From NCBI GenBank assembly GCA_030833605.1, contig JAURGV010000003.1, forward strand, positions 1-26,429: 26,429 nt of DNA. The letters run 5' to 3'. The notes under the pieces are model-generated. The model was not told the DNA's origin. It made no database searches and saw only the letters and a program-made list of their open reading frames with translations. The position numbers and the translations under genes are program-made. This DNA is from Rhodothermales bacterium (lineage in GTDB: Bacteria > Bacteroidota > Rhodothermia > Rhodothermales > UBA10348). Each line of letters opens with the position of its first letter. Position 1 is the first letter of the stretch. Shown here in pieces: positions 1 to 6,747 of this stretch.

Positions 1-1958
1 AGATGACGTCGATCATCAATGAGGTTTCTGGAGAAAGAGCACTACAGACCGTATTGGAGCTGGTGCCTTATCAGAGGGTACGTCGACCAGAGGAATATTC
101 CGGACCTTACCGGGAAAGCCAGGTTATTCTCGATTTTGCAAAGCATTTCGGCTTCGATAATGTGACACTCAAGGTATTCAATGAGGATAACAAAGCGTGG
201 CAGCCAACTCGTGGGGAGTTATGGATGCAGACCCCCCAGAGTGTGAAACTGTTTGACATTCACGATATCGCCCTTTCGTTGGCCTCGTTAAATGTTACGG
301 CCGACATTACGGCAGACCTAGTGGACGTGGGAGATGGGCGGGCTGAAGATTTTGAAGGCAAGGATGTAACCGGCAAATTTGTGGTATCGTCAGGGTCTAT
401 CCGCAGCGTTTATACTGAGGCTATGAAACACGGAGCTGTTGGGGCCATGGGCATTAGTGTGATCGGGCCAGAAAGAGCCATCGATTACCCCGACCAGATC
501 GTTTCTACCAGTGTCAATGCCGAGCCGGGCACCGTGGCATGGGCCATTACCCCTGAGGTTGGCAGCAAACTTTCTTCCCTTCTTTTGCGCGGCGAAAAGG
601 TCACCATACAGTCCATCACCGAGAGTGTGGAAGTACCTTCGCGTTCGGAATACATATTTGCCCAGATTCTGGGAGACGGAAGCACCGACCAAGAAGTCGC
701 TATTTCCGGCCATTTGTACGAAGGGGTGATCAAACAGGGCGCTAACGATGACAACTCAGGTGTGGCGCTGACCCTCGAAATCGGTCGGGCCTACATCAAA
801 TTGATCAACGAGGGTAAACTTCCTCGCCCCAAACGGACCATCAACTTTTTGTGGGTTCCAGAATTTTCCGGTACCAACGATTGGCTCAATGCCAATCCAG
901 AGCAAGCTTCCCGGATTATTGGGAATCTAAATTTCGATATGGAGGGCATACGGATTGCCGATAGCCGAAGCTACTGGGTCTTACAGCGCACACCAGATTC
1001 CTTTGCCTCCTACCTGAACGACATCCCCCAAAGCATGATGGAATACGTTTCAGATATTACGCGAGAACGTGTTCGATACCGTCGTTCACTCAATGGTTAC
1101 GCTCCTTCTCAAGCGGTGCACGCTCGCCGGGGCAGCAAAGACGCCTTCTACATCAAAATTGACCAACATTACGGATCCAGTGATCACGTGGCTTACATGG
1201 CCCATGGTATTCCTGCCGTGATGTTGATTACATGGCCTGATATGTGGTACCACTCTTCGGAAGATACTCCGGACAAACAAGATCCAACCCAGTTCAAACG
1301 TGCAGCGGCCGTTGGTTTGGGATCGTTAGCTGTGCTGGCTACTGGAACGGATGAAATGGCCGCACGGGTTTTAAATGAAAATCTAGGCCGCGGAATGGCT
1401 CGTTTAGGCGATTCGCACACCAAAGGACTGGGTTACATTGCGGACGCCACCACGCAGAATGAACTGCGCGATGCGTATCGTGAAGCCCAAGTCGCTATTC
1501 AGCATCAAGTTGCCGTTGAGAAGAAAGTGGTTGAATCGACCCGCGTAATGTGGACGAATTCGGCCGTAGGTACCCAGAATACGGAGCCATTTAAGCCCAT
1601 CATTGATGGTAGAGCCGCACCGCTACTAGCGGAAGTAGACGCAGCGTACAAGCTTCAGGCCAAACAGCGGGGCTTTAAAGCCGAAAAACTGACCTTAACA
1701 GCCGCCGAACGAGAAGCAGCTTCCCTTCGTATTGAGCCGGTTGAGAATGCGCCGCGCTCACGAGGAGGACAAGCAGGTGGAGCTACGCTACCGGACGAAT
1801 TCAATGCCGAGTTTCGCCAACTGCTTCCAAAGGGGCTGACCGTACTTGAAATGCGGGACTTCTTGGCTGGTCAATTCACGCCACTACCACTAGCCGACCT
1901 CATGGCTGTTCTTAAAGCTCAGCAGGAGGCGGGACAGATCCGATTAATCAAAAAATAG
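1..1958 (+). CDS. M28 family zinc aminopeptidase with PA domain (5' partial)
   Basis: Probably a secreted or periplasmic zinc peptidase. Counting from the ATG at base 3, the di-zinc M28 ligands are all visible: His237 (SGHLYEG), Asp249/Asp250 (GANDDNSG), Glu287 (PEFSG), Asp312 (NFDMEG) and His417 (WYHSSEDT). A protease-associated (PA) domain sits at about residues 100-210, before the catalytic core, as in many bacterial M28 enzymes. The last ~45 residues (GLTVLEMRDFL to the end) look like a small winged-helix-like C-terminal extension. The visible part is 651 aa but shows no signal peptide and begins directly in conserved M28 N-terminal sequence, so the true start very likely lies upstream of the window. 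It converges on the minus-strand propeller lipoprotein with about 50 bases between the ends and no convincing terminator. The family call is firm; the substrate is unknown. Confidence 0.9.
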   Translation, partial: MTSIINEVSGERALQTVLELVPYQRVRRPEEYSGPYRESQVILDFAKHFGFDNVTLKVFNEDNKAWQPTRGELWMQTPQSVKLFDIHDIALSLASLNVTADITADLVDVGDGRAEDFEGKDVTGKFVVSSGSIRSVYTEAMKHGAVGAMGISVIGPERAIDYPDQIVSTSVNAEPGTVAWAITPEVGSKLSSLLLRGEKVTIQSITESVEVPSRSEYIFAQILGDGSTDQEVAISGHLYEGVIKQGANDDNSGVALTLEIGRAYIKLINEGKLPRPKRTINFLWVPEFSGTNDWLNANPEQASRIIGNLNFDMEGIRIADSRSYWVLQRTPDSFASYLNDIPQSMMEYVSDITRERVRYRRSLNGYAPSQAVHARRGSKDAFYIKIDQHYGSSDHVAYMAHGIPAVMLITWPDMWYHSSEDTPDKQDPTQFKRAAAVGLGSLAVLATGTDEMAARVLNENLGRGMARLGDSHTKGLGYIADATTQNELRDAYREAQVAIQHQVAVEKKVVESTRVMWTNSAVGTQNTEPFKPIIDGRAAPLLAEVDAAYKLQAKQRGFKAEKLTLTAAEREAASLRIEPVENAPRSRGGQAGGATLPDEFNAEFRQLLPKGLTVLEMRDFLAGQFTPLPLADLMAVLKAQQEAGQIRLIKK

Positions 1959-2009
1959 CCCAACGAATTAGTTCGATACCTTTAGCCTTTTAATGCAAAA
2001 GCTGTTCTT

Positions 2010-4013
2010 TCAGTTTGAGGCGGAGACAATCTTCCAAACCGAGCCGTTTGATTTGGAAAGCACGTAAATTTCCCCTTCCGCGTCCATTCCAAAGCGAAGA
2101 TCGGCGCGGTTGGGGTTTTGGGAGAAATGATCAAACATCTGCGGAGTCCCGTTCGCATCCAGCAGGGTTGCCCGTTTAATGGGAGCATACTGGCCATCTT
2201 CGCTCATTTCCGCAGCGTTGGCATACGAAATACGGCCTCGCACTATATCACCGAACAAGTATTTGCCAAATAATGCTGGAAGGGCTCGGCCACGGTAAAC
2301 GAAACCTCCTACAATGGAACTGTGATCATCGTGGTCAAGGCGAATCACGGGATCGGTAAATCCAACGCTTTTCGAGGTGGACGAAACGGGATAAACAGCC
2401 CGCGGATCTAGTTTTTCATACCGAAATCCGCCTTCACGGAAATTCCAGCCATAATTAGCGCCTGCAAATCCTCTGAATACAGCATCTACTTGCCCTTCGC
2501 CAATATGCCCTATGTACATGAGACCCGTTTCCGCGTCCCAACTGAAGCGATGGGGATTGCGTACGCCAACGGCCCAAATTTCGCCCAAAGCTTGTGGGTA
2601 CTCCACAAACGGATTGTCTGTTGGAATGCCGTACGAGCCATTTGGCGCATTGGTACCTAAGGGGTCAATTCTGAAGAATTTCCCTGTGTGCGACTGTAGT
2701 AATTGAGGAGAATTGGTTTGTGTACCCGGCGCCTCTCCATCCCCGATTGCCAAGTATAACATTCCATAATCGGGGGTCCCCGTCCCAACCAGAGGATTAA
2801 ATCCAATTTGCTGAATGCCGTGCATCACGGAGTAAAAACCCAGCCGTAGAAGTTCTCGATGCGACCCGGTAAACGTTTGTGCATCGGGCGTCGGCGTTGT
2901 CCACTCTACCACAACGCTTTGCATCACATCGTCGGGGCCGTTCGAATAGTCGGCTTTTGAGCCTTGAAGCGCTGCTCCAGCCTCGCTGTGCACCGTGTAA
3001 AGCTTTCCATTTGTAGCAAAATCCGGATGAAATGCAGCGAAACTAAAACCTGTATTTAAACCCGGCGCATCGACGAAATCAGTAAAATAACCCCGCACAT
3101 CTAGGTATTCTTCCACCAAACCATCCTGAATCACATGAAGCTTTCCGCGCTGGTCATTCACAAATAGCCGTCCAGAACCGTCGTTGGCTTGCGTTAAATA
3201 GTTGATGCGCGCTTTAGATGCGCTCGATGTGTCGCTTGCCGGAATCGTAGCGAAATGTTCAAGTGTTAGCGTTAAAGAACCCAATTCAACTGGTTCGACG
3301 ACTGGGTTGATTAGCGAAGGCACACCACGTATTAATCGGATGTCACGGATGGCGCCCGTATCGTCAAACGATCCAAATCCTACCGCGCCATCGGCAAAGG
3401 TCGAATCTGTCGCGGTCAGCAATGGCGCGCGTAAATCGTCCATAAACACTTCGATAGATCCCGAATCCGTATTCCGATCCAATCGCACTTGGTGCCAAGC
3501 CGAATCAACCAGCCTCGCAGGAGGAGCGGATTCAACTCCTTGATGATCAATGCGCCGGCGGTCACTATGGTCTACCACAAAAATTCCATTGTGCGGCATG
3601 ACGGTGTTGTCATTGGACAAATGGGCATAGTAAAATTCTTCCGGTGATCGGTACCCAAATACGATAATTACATCGCGCCCAAAGACTTCCGGATTTTGAG
3701 ACGACATTACACGAGCGGTCAAACTAAAGTCGGAAATTTCCTGCGTCCCGTTGATAAGGGCAACAGAACCAGGCCTTCGTATGCTTTCCATGAGCGCTCC
3801 CGGCTTTACGAGCGTCAGCATGTCTTTCTGCACATCCCAAAGGCTTGAATCTTCAAAAACCCAAGCATCGGTAGCCATAATTTCGATTTCTGCTTCCGGT
3901 AGGTCCCCTTTGGTCCAAGGGAGCTCATTGGGTTCGGAGCAGCCAATGGTTAGGGCTAATCCGCAGGTCACTAGTAAACAAAGAAGAGATCTAAAAATGG
4001 GATTATGCGACAT
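2010..4013 (-). CDS. Lipoprotein with LamG-like domain and glucose/sorbosone dehydrogenase propeller
   Basis: The protein has 667 aa and a lipoprotein signal peptide with lipobox LTIGC (Cys25). Residues about 50-230 look like a concanavalin/LamG-type beta-sandwich of the DUF1080 kind (FSLTARV, AWHQVRLDR, AVGFGSFDDTGAIRDIRLIR). Residues about 250-665 form a GSDH beta-propeller related to soluble PQQ-dependent aldose dehydrogenases. Hallmarks are LYLAIGDGEAPG, GKFFRIDPLG, the conserved GVRNPHRF (Arg485), IGEGQVD, NYGWNFREG, and GGFVYRG with LFGKYLFGD near the end. Many GSDH proteins of this type oxidise sugars with PQQ, but the cofactor and substrate here are inferred only. It begins 39 bases after the BNR_4 lipoprotein gene on the same strand, so the two are probably co-transcribed. 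No Shine-Dalgarno is evident; the start is chosen because it gives a complete lipoprotein signal. Confidence 0.85.
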   Translation of the reverse strand: MSHNPIFRSLLCLLVTCGLALTIGCSEPNELPWTKGDLPEAEIEIMATDAWVFEDSSLWDVQKDMLTLVKPGALMESIRRPGSVALINGTQEISDFSLTARVMSSQNPEVFGRDVIIVFGYRSPEEFYYAHLSNDNTVMPHNGIFVVDHSDRRRIDHQGVESAPPARLVDSAWHQVRLDRNTDSGSIEVFMDDLRAPLLTATDSTFADGAVGFGSFDDTGAIRDIRLIRGVPSLINPVVEPVELGSLTLTLEHFATIPASDTSSASKARINYLTQANDGSGRLFVNDQRGKLHVIQDGLVEEYLDVRGYFTDFVDAPGLNTGFSFAAFHPDFATNGKLYTVHSEAGAALQGSKADYSNGPDDVMQSVVVEWTTPTPDAQTFTGSHRELLRLGFYSVMHGIQQIGFNPLVGTGTPDYGMLYLAIGDGEAPGTQTNSPQLLQSHTGKFFRIDPLGTNAPNGSYGIPTDNPFVEYPQALGEIWAVGVRNPHRFSWDAETGLMYIGHIGEGQVDAVFRGFAGANYGWNFREGGFRYEKLDPRAVYPVSSTSKSVGFTDPVIRLDHDDHSSIVGGFVYRGRALPALFGKYLFGDIVRGRISYANAAEMSEDGQYAPIKRATLLDANGTPQMFDHFSQNPNRADLRFGMDAEGEIYVLSKSNGSVWKIVSASN

Positions 4014-4052
4014 GGCAACAACTTGGAATGGAGTGAACTAGATGAACGGAGG

Positions 4053-5453
4053 CTATCTGTTCTGAACGACGCCTACAACCTGCGTATTGAAGTCAGTATA
4101 CGACGAATAGGACCCTCTAAGCCATAAAACGGCGCGACTGTCACTTTCCCATGCTGGAATAATGGGGCGTAGGTTATCCACCGACGAGTTTTTGGTAAGC
4201 GGAGTCCACGTGAACGATAGTCCTTCGTTGGTGGAGGACCCTTCAAAAATTTCGTAGTGACGTTTCTGATCGGCGAGGCTAATCAAAGGCTCTCCGGTAA
4301 CGGGATCGGCGTTGGTTGAAATCACTACACGATTCACATCTTGTGGGTCAATGGCAACCAAGCCCGTGTAGTCGTCTTCAAATGGGTACAAGCGCTCACC
4401 GGCATAAGCTATTTCGTGTTGCACCCACTGGCCATCTAAAAAGCGAGCTAAATGATACCGATGGTCCAATCCGCCTTGATTTGGAGGTAAATCGCGTCCA
4501 TCTTTTTGAACGGAAAAAGCGATTACGGGCTGATCGTTTTGGTCTACGGCAACGTCGGCCATCCATGCGACATTGTCGGCGTTTCCTTCAAAAACGCGAG
4601 TAAGCTGAGTCGGTACGGCGGCTTCATCGTCTGAAAGATTGCTGTCGACCACTTGGCCAAATGAATCCATCAGGATGCTGCCGTCCATAACGCCATGGTA
4701 AATGGAGTTGTCAAAATTGCGTGGGTGTTGATCGGTCGCGACGACGTGTATCAATGATCCATCGATGTTGCCTGCATATTTCATGTACGGTCGGCCCTCG
4801 CTGTTCAACAGTCTCCCGCCGTATGACCATTCACCCGTTGTGAAATCCATCTGGATGAAATTGGGATTCCATCCTCGGGAGCGAGAAAAATTGAGCAAAC
4901 GCTTGGTGTCGCCGCTCCCCACCGTCAACAAATTGTTATACGTGACCCCGGCCAATTCCTGGTATTCCATCGCATCGCCCCACAGATCGGGCCTTTGAGA
5001 CACCGAAGTCCGAATGTGAATGAGGTTATCGCTTCCGTGGCGCGAATAGAGTGCGAGGACTTCGCCATTCGGCTTTTGGTAGAGGGCCGCGACATTGTGA
5101 TCGTCTTGTCCAAATTGGTTGTAAAACTCCATCGAGCCCATTTTTTCAGACTCCAAGCCATACCAGTAAAAATCGAGGTCGCCCATTTCCGTAGAATCAC
5201 TTTTGGACGCGGAAATGGCCGTAAACATGAGCATGGGCCCATCCGGATGGGAGGGGTCTACGATCACGCGTTCATCTTGAAACCAGCACCATGCTCCATT
5301 GGGGTTCGTTGCGGAGCCCGTGAACGTGATCAATTCGCCATCCACAAAATCGGGGGTCGTGTTGGGCTGTTCCGCGCACCCCCAGCAGGCAAAAAGAATC
5401 GTTAAAGACAAGAAACGAGTCCATTTCGAAGACCCAGGCGTCGATAGATGCAT
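4053..5453 (-). CDS. BNR_4 family seven-bladed propeller lipoprotein, ulvan-lyase-like
   Basis: The protein has 466 aa. An N-terminal signal ends in an atypical lipobox (ACWGC, Cys26), so a lipoprotein is likely. The mature part starts with the characteristic BNR_4 (PF15892) pattern NGAWCWFQDERVIVD (residues 52-66), followed by propeller repeats; TDQHPRNFDNSIYHG around residue 250 is another family-like motif. The family overlaps with polysaccharide lyase families PL24/PL25 (ulvan lyases). His119 (DDHN) and His139 (SRHG) are 20 residues apart, which I recall as the spacing of the paired active-site histidines in PL25. That makes a lyase plausible but unproven, and many BNR_4 proteins are uncharacterised. 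It is the promoter-proximal gene of a two-gene unit with the GSDH lipoprotein and is divergent from ada. The start is the ATG that yields a complete signal peptide. Confidence 0.8.
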   Translation of the reverse strand: MHLSTPGSSKWTRFLSLTILFACWGCAEQPNTTPDFVDGELITFTGSATNPNGAWCWFQDERVIVDPSHPDGPMLMFTAISASKSDSTEMGDLDFYWYGLESEKMGSMEFYNQFGQDDHNVAALYQKPNGEVLALYSRHGSDNLIHIRTSVSQRPDLWGDAMEYQELAGVTYNNLLTVGSGDTKRLLNFSRSRGWNPNFIQMDFTTGEWSYGGRLLNSEGRPYMKYAGNIDGSLIHVVATDQHPRNFDNSIYHGVMDGSILMDSFGQVVDSNLSDDEAAVPTQLTRVFEGNADNVAWMADVAVDQNDQPVIAFSVQKDGRDLPPNQGGLDHRYHLARFLDGQWVQHEIAYAGERLYPFEDDYTGLVAIDPQDVNRVVISTNADPVTGEPLISLADQKRHYEIFEGSSTNEGLSFTWTPLTKNSSVDNLRPIIPAWESDSRAVLWLRGSYSSYTDFNTQVVGVVQNR

Positions 5454-5556
5454 GGTAGAAATTCGGTGTTGATTTTTCGGTGGCGGTCCACAGCTTTATT
5501 CCCGAATATATAGCGTATGATCTAGACTTATAACCCCTTTAACAGCCACTCCCTCT
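5454..5556. promoter_or_regulatory. Divergent intergenic region between BNR_4 lipoprotein and ada
   Basis: This 103-base AT-rich gap must hold promoters for both directions. A -10-like TATGAT lies at 5516-5521 and TATAAC at 5529-5534 on the plus strand, but neither has a good -35 partner at 16-18 bases. I see no copy of the enterobacterial Ada box (AAAGCGCA), so autoregulation cannot be read from the sequence. Confidence 0.3.
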
Positions 5557-6615
5557 ATGCTTCCATTTCAGGCAGAAATGATTCGCGCTTTTACTGAAAG
5601 TGACGCCTCATTTGAGGGTATCTTTTTTACGGGTGTTTTGACAACGGGGATATTTTGTAGGCCAACCTGTTCAGCACGAAAACCTCTCCCGAAAAACGTG
5701 ACGTTTTTTGCTTCCACAAAAGATGCGTTGGACGGCGGATTTAGGCCTTGTAAACGGTGCAAGCCGTTGGAGTCCAAAGACAAAGAACCAGAATGGGTGG
5801 AGCAATTGATGGAAGCGGTGGAAAAGGATCCTGCTCATCGTTGGAAGGATCAGGATCTCAGAAACTTGGGCATTGAACCCGAACGCGCCAGGCGATGGTT
5901 CAAAGCGAATCACGGAATGACCTTTCATGCCTATAGTCGGGCACGTAGGTTGGGTAAAGCTATGGGACACATGAAGAACGGACAATCCGTCACCGAAACG
6001 GCTTTTGAGTCGGGGTATGAATCCATGGCAGGGTTTACTGAGGCCGTTAAGCGGTTTACGGGGCGGAGTGCGACTTCCGCGGCCACTGCCGTTCGGATTT
6101 ATTTGACGCGTCTAATGACACCCGTTGGCCCGATGATGGCGGGTGCGTCGGACACTAGTGTCGTTTTATTGGAGTTTGTGGACCGGCCCATGCTTCCTAC
6201 CCAATTGGAACGGGTTCAAAAACGATTCGACTGTGTTTTTATTCCGGAAGAAAACCCTGTTTTAGCCCAACTGAAGGATGAACTCTCATCCTATTTTGAG
6301 GGTAAACTGACGAAGTTTGGCGTGTCGCTCAACTTTCCGGGCACTGATTTTCAGCAGAAAGTGTGGACGGCCTTGTTGGACGTACCGTATGGTAAAACCG
6401 CTTCTTATCTGGACCTTGCGACAACCATTGGGGATCCCAAAGCCGTTCGCGCGGTCGCCCGCGCGAACGGCGACAATCGAATCGCTATCATTATCCCCTG
6501 CCACCGCATTATTGGTTCGGACGGCTCGCTCACCGGGTATGGCGGCGGCTTGCACCGCAAAAAGAAGCTCCTAGACCTCGAACAGGGCATCGAAACGCTC
6601 ACCCTTTTTGGTTGA
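5557..6615 (+). CDS. ada: Bifunctional Ada: methylphosphotriester sensor/activator and O6-methylguanine-DNA methyltransferase
   Basis: The protein has 352 aa, close to E. coli Ada (354). The N-terminal Ada zinc domain has Cys34, Cys38, Cys65 and Cys68, exactly the spacing of E. coli Cys38/42/69/72, so Cys34 is the expected acceptor of methyl groups from DNA phosphotriesters. Residues about 80-175 are an AraC-type helix-turn-helix (RRWFKANHGMTFHAYSRARRL, with FESGYES). The C-terminal domain carries the suicide methyltransferase site IIPCHRIIG, with active Cys315. The domain order and the set of catalytic residues are complete, so this is probably a functional adaptive-response protein that both repairs DNA and activates transcription. 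An alternative start exists at Met8 (base 5578), but the first ATG gives the usual N-terminal length. It is monocistronic, followed by short tandem repeats and a terminator that belongs to the opposite strand. Confidence 0.95.
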   Translation: MLPFQAEMIRAFTESDASFEGIFFTGVLTTGIFCRPTCSARKPLPKNVTFFASTKDALDGGFRPCKRCKPLESKDKEPEWVEQLMEAVEKDPAHRWKDQDLRNLGIEPERARRWFKANHGMTFHAYSRARRLGKAMGHMKNGQSVTETAFESGYESMAGFTEAVKRFTGRSATSAATAVRIYLTRLMTPVGPMMAGASDTSVVLLEFVDRPMLPTQLERVQKRFDCVFIPEENPVLAQLKDELSSYFEGKLTKFGVSLNFPGTDFQQKVWTALLDVPYGKTASYLDLATTIGDPKAVRAVARANGDNRIAIIIPCHRIIGSDGSLTGYGGGLHRKKKLLDLEQGIETLTLFG

Positions 6616-6690
6616 GATCAAGCATTGAGACATTAGCGCTCTTAGGGTGATATCAAGGAATGAGACGCTCGCGTTTTTTGGATAAAAAAA
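6589..6690. repeat. Three degenerate 35-bp tandem units at the 3' end of ada
   Basis: Units begin at 6589, 6624 and 6659, an exact 35-base period. Units 1 and 2 match at about 23 of 35 positions and share the ATCAAG ending. Units 2 and 3 share GAGAC and agree at about 16 of their first 23 positions; unit 3 then decays into the A-tract before the terminator. Unit 1 overlaps the last ada codons and its stop. Counts were made by hand. Confidence 0.5.
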
Positions 6691-6723
6691 GTGGGCTGGT
6701 TTTCTATCGAAAACCAGCCCACT
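6684..6723 (-). terminator. Rho-independent terminator of the S9 peptidase gene
   Basis: A perfect 15-bp inverted repeat (arms 6690-6704 and 6709-6723) encloses a 4-base loop. Read on the minus strand it is followed by a run of T (the A-tract 6684-6690). It lies about 25 bases past the stop of the S9 peptidase gene. There is no T-tract on the plus-strand side, so it primarily serves the minus strand. Confidence 0.9.
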
Positions 6724-6747
6724 CTAAAGCCATTAAGCCAAAGTCTA

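Noticed and set aside
1959..2009. Possible terminator between the convergent M28 peptidase and GSDH lipoprotein genes
   Set aside because: Only a short imperfect A/T-rich inverted repeat is present; no stable GC stem.
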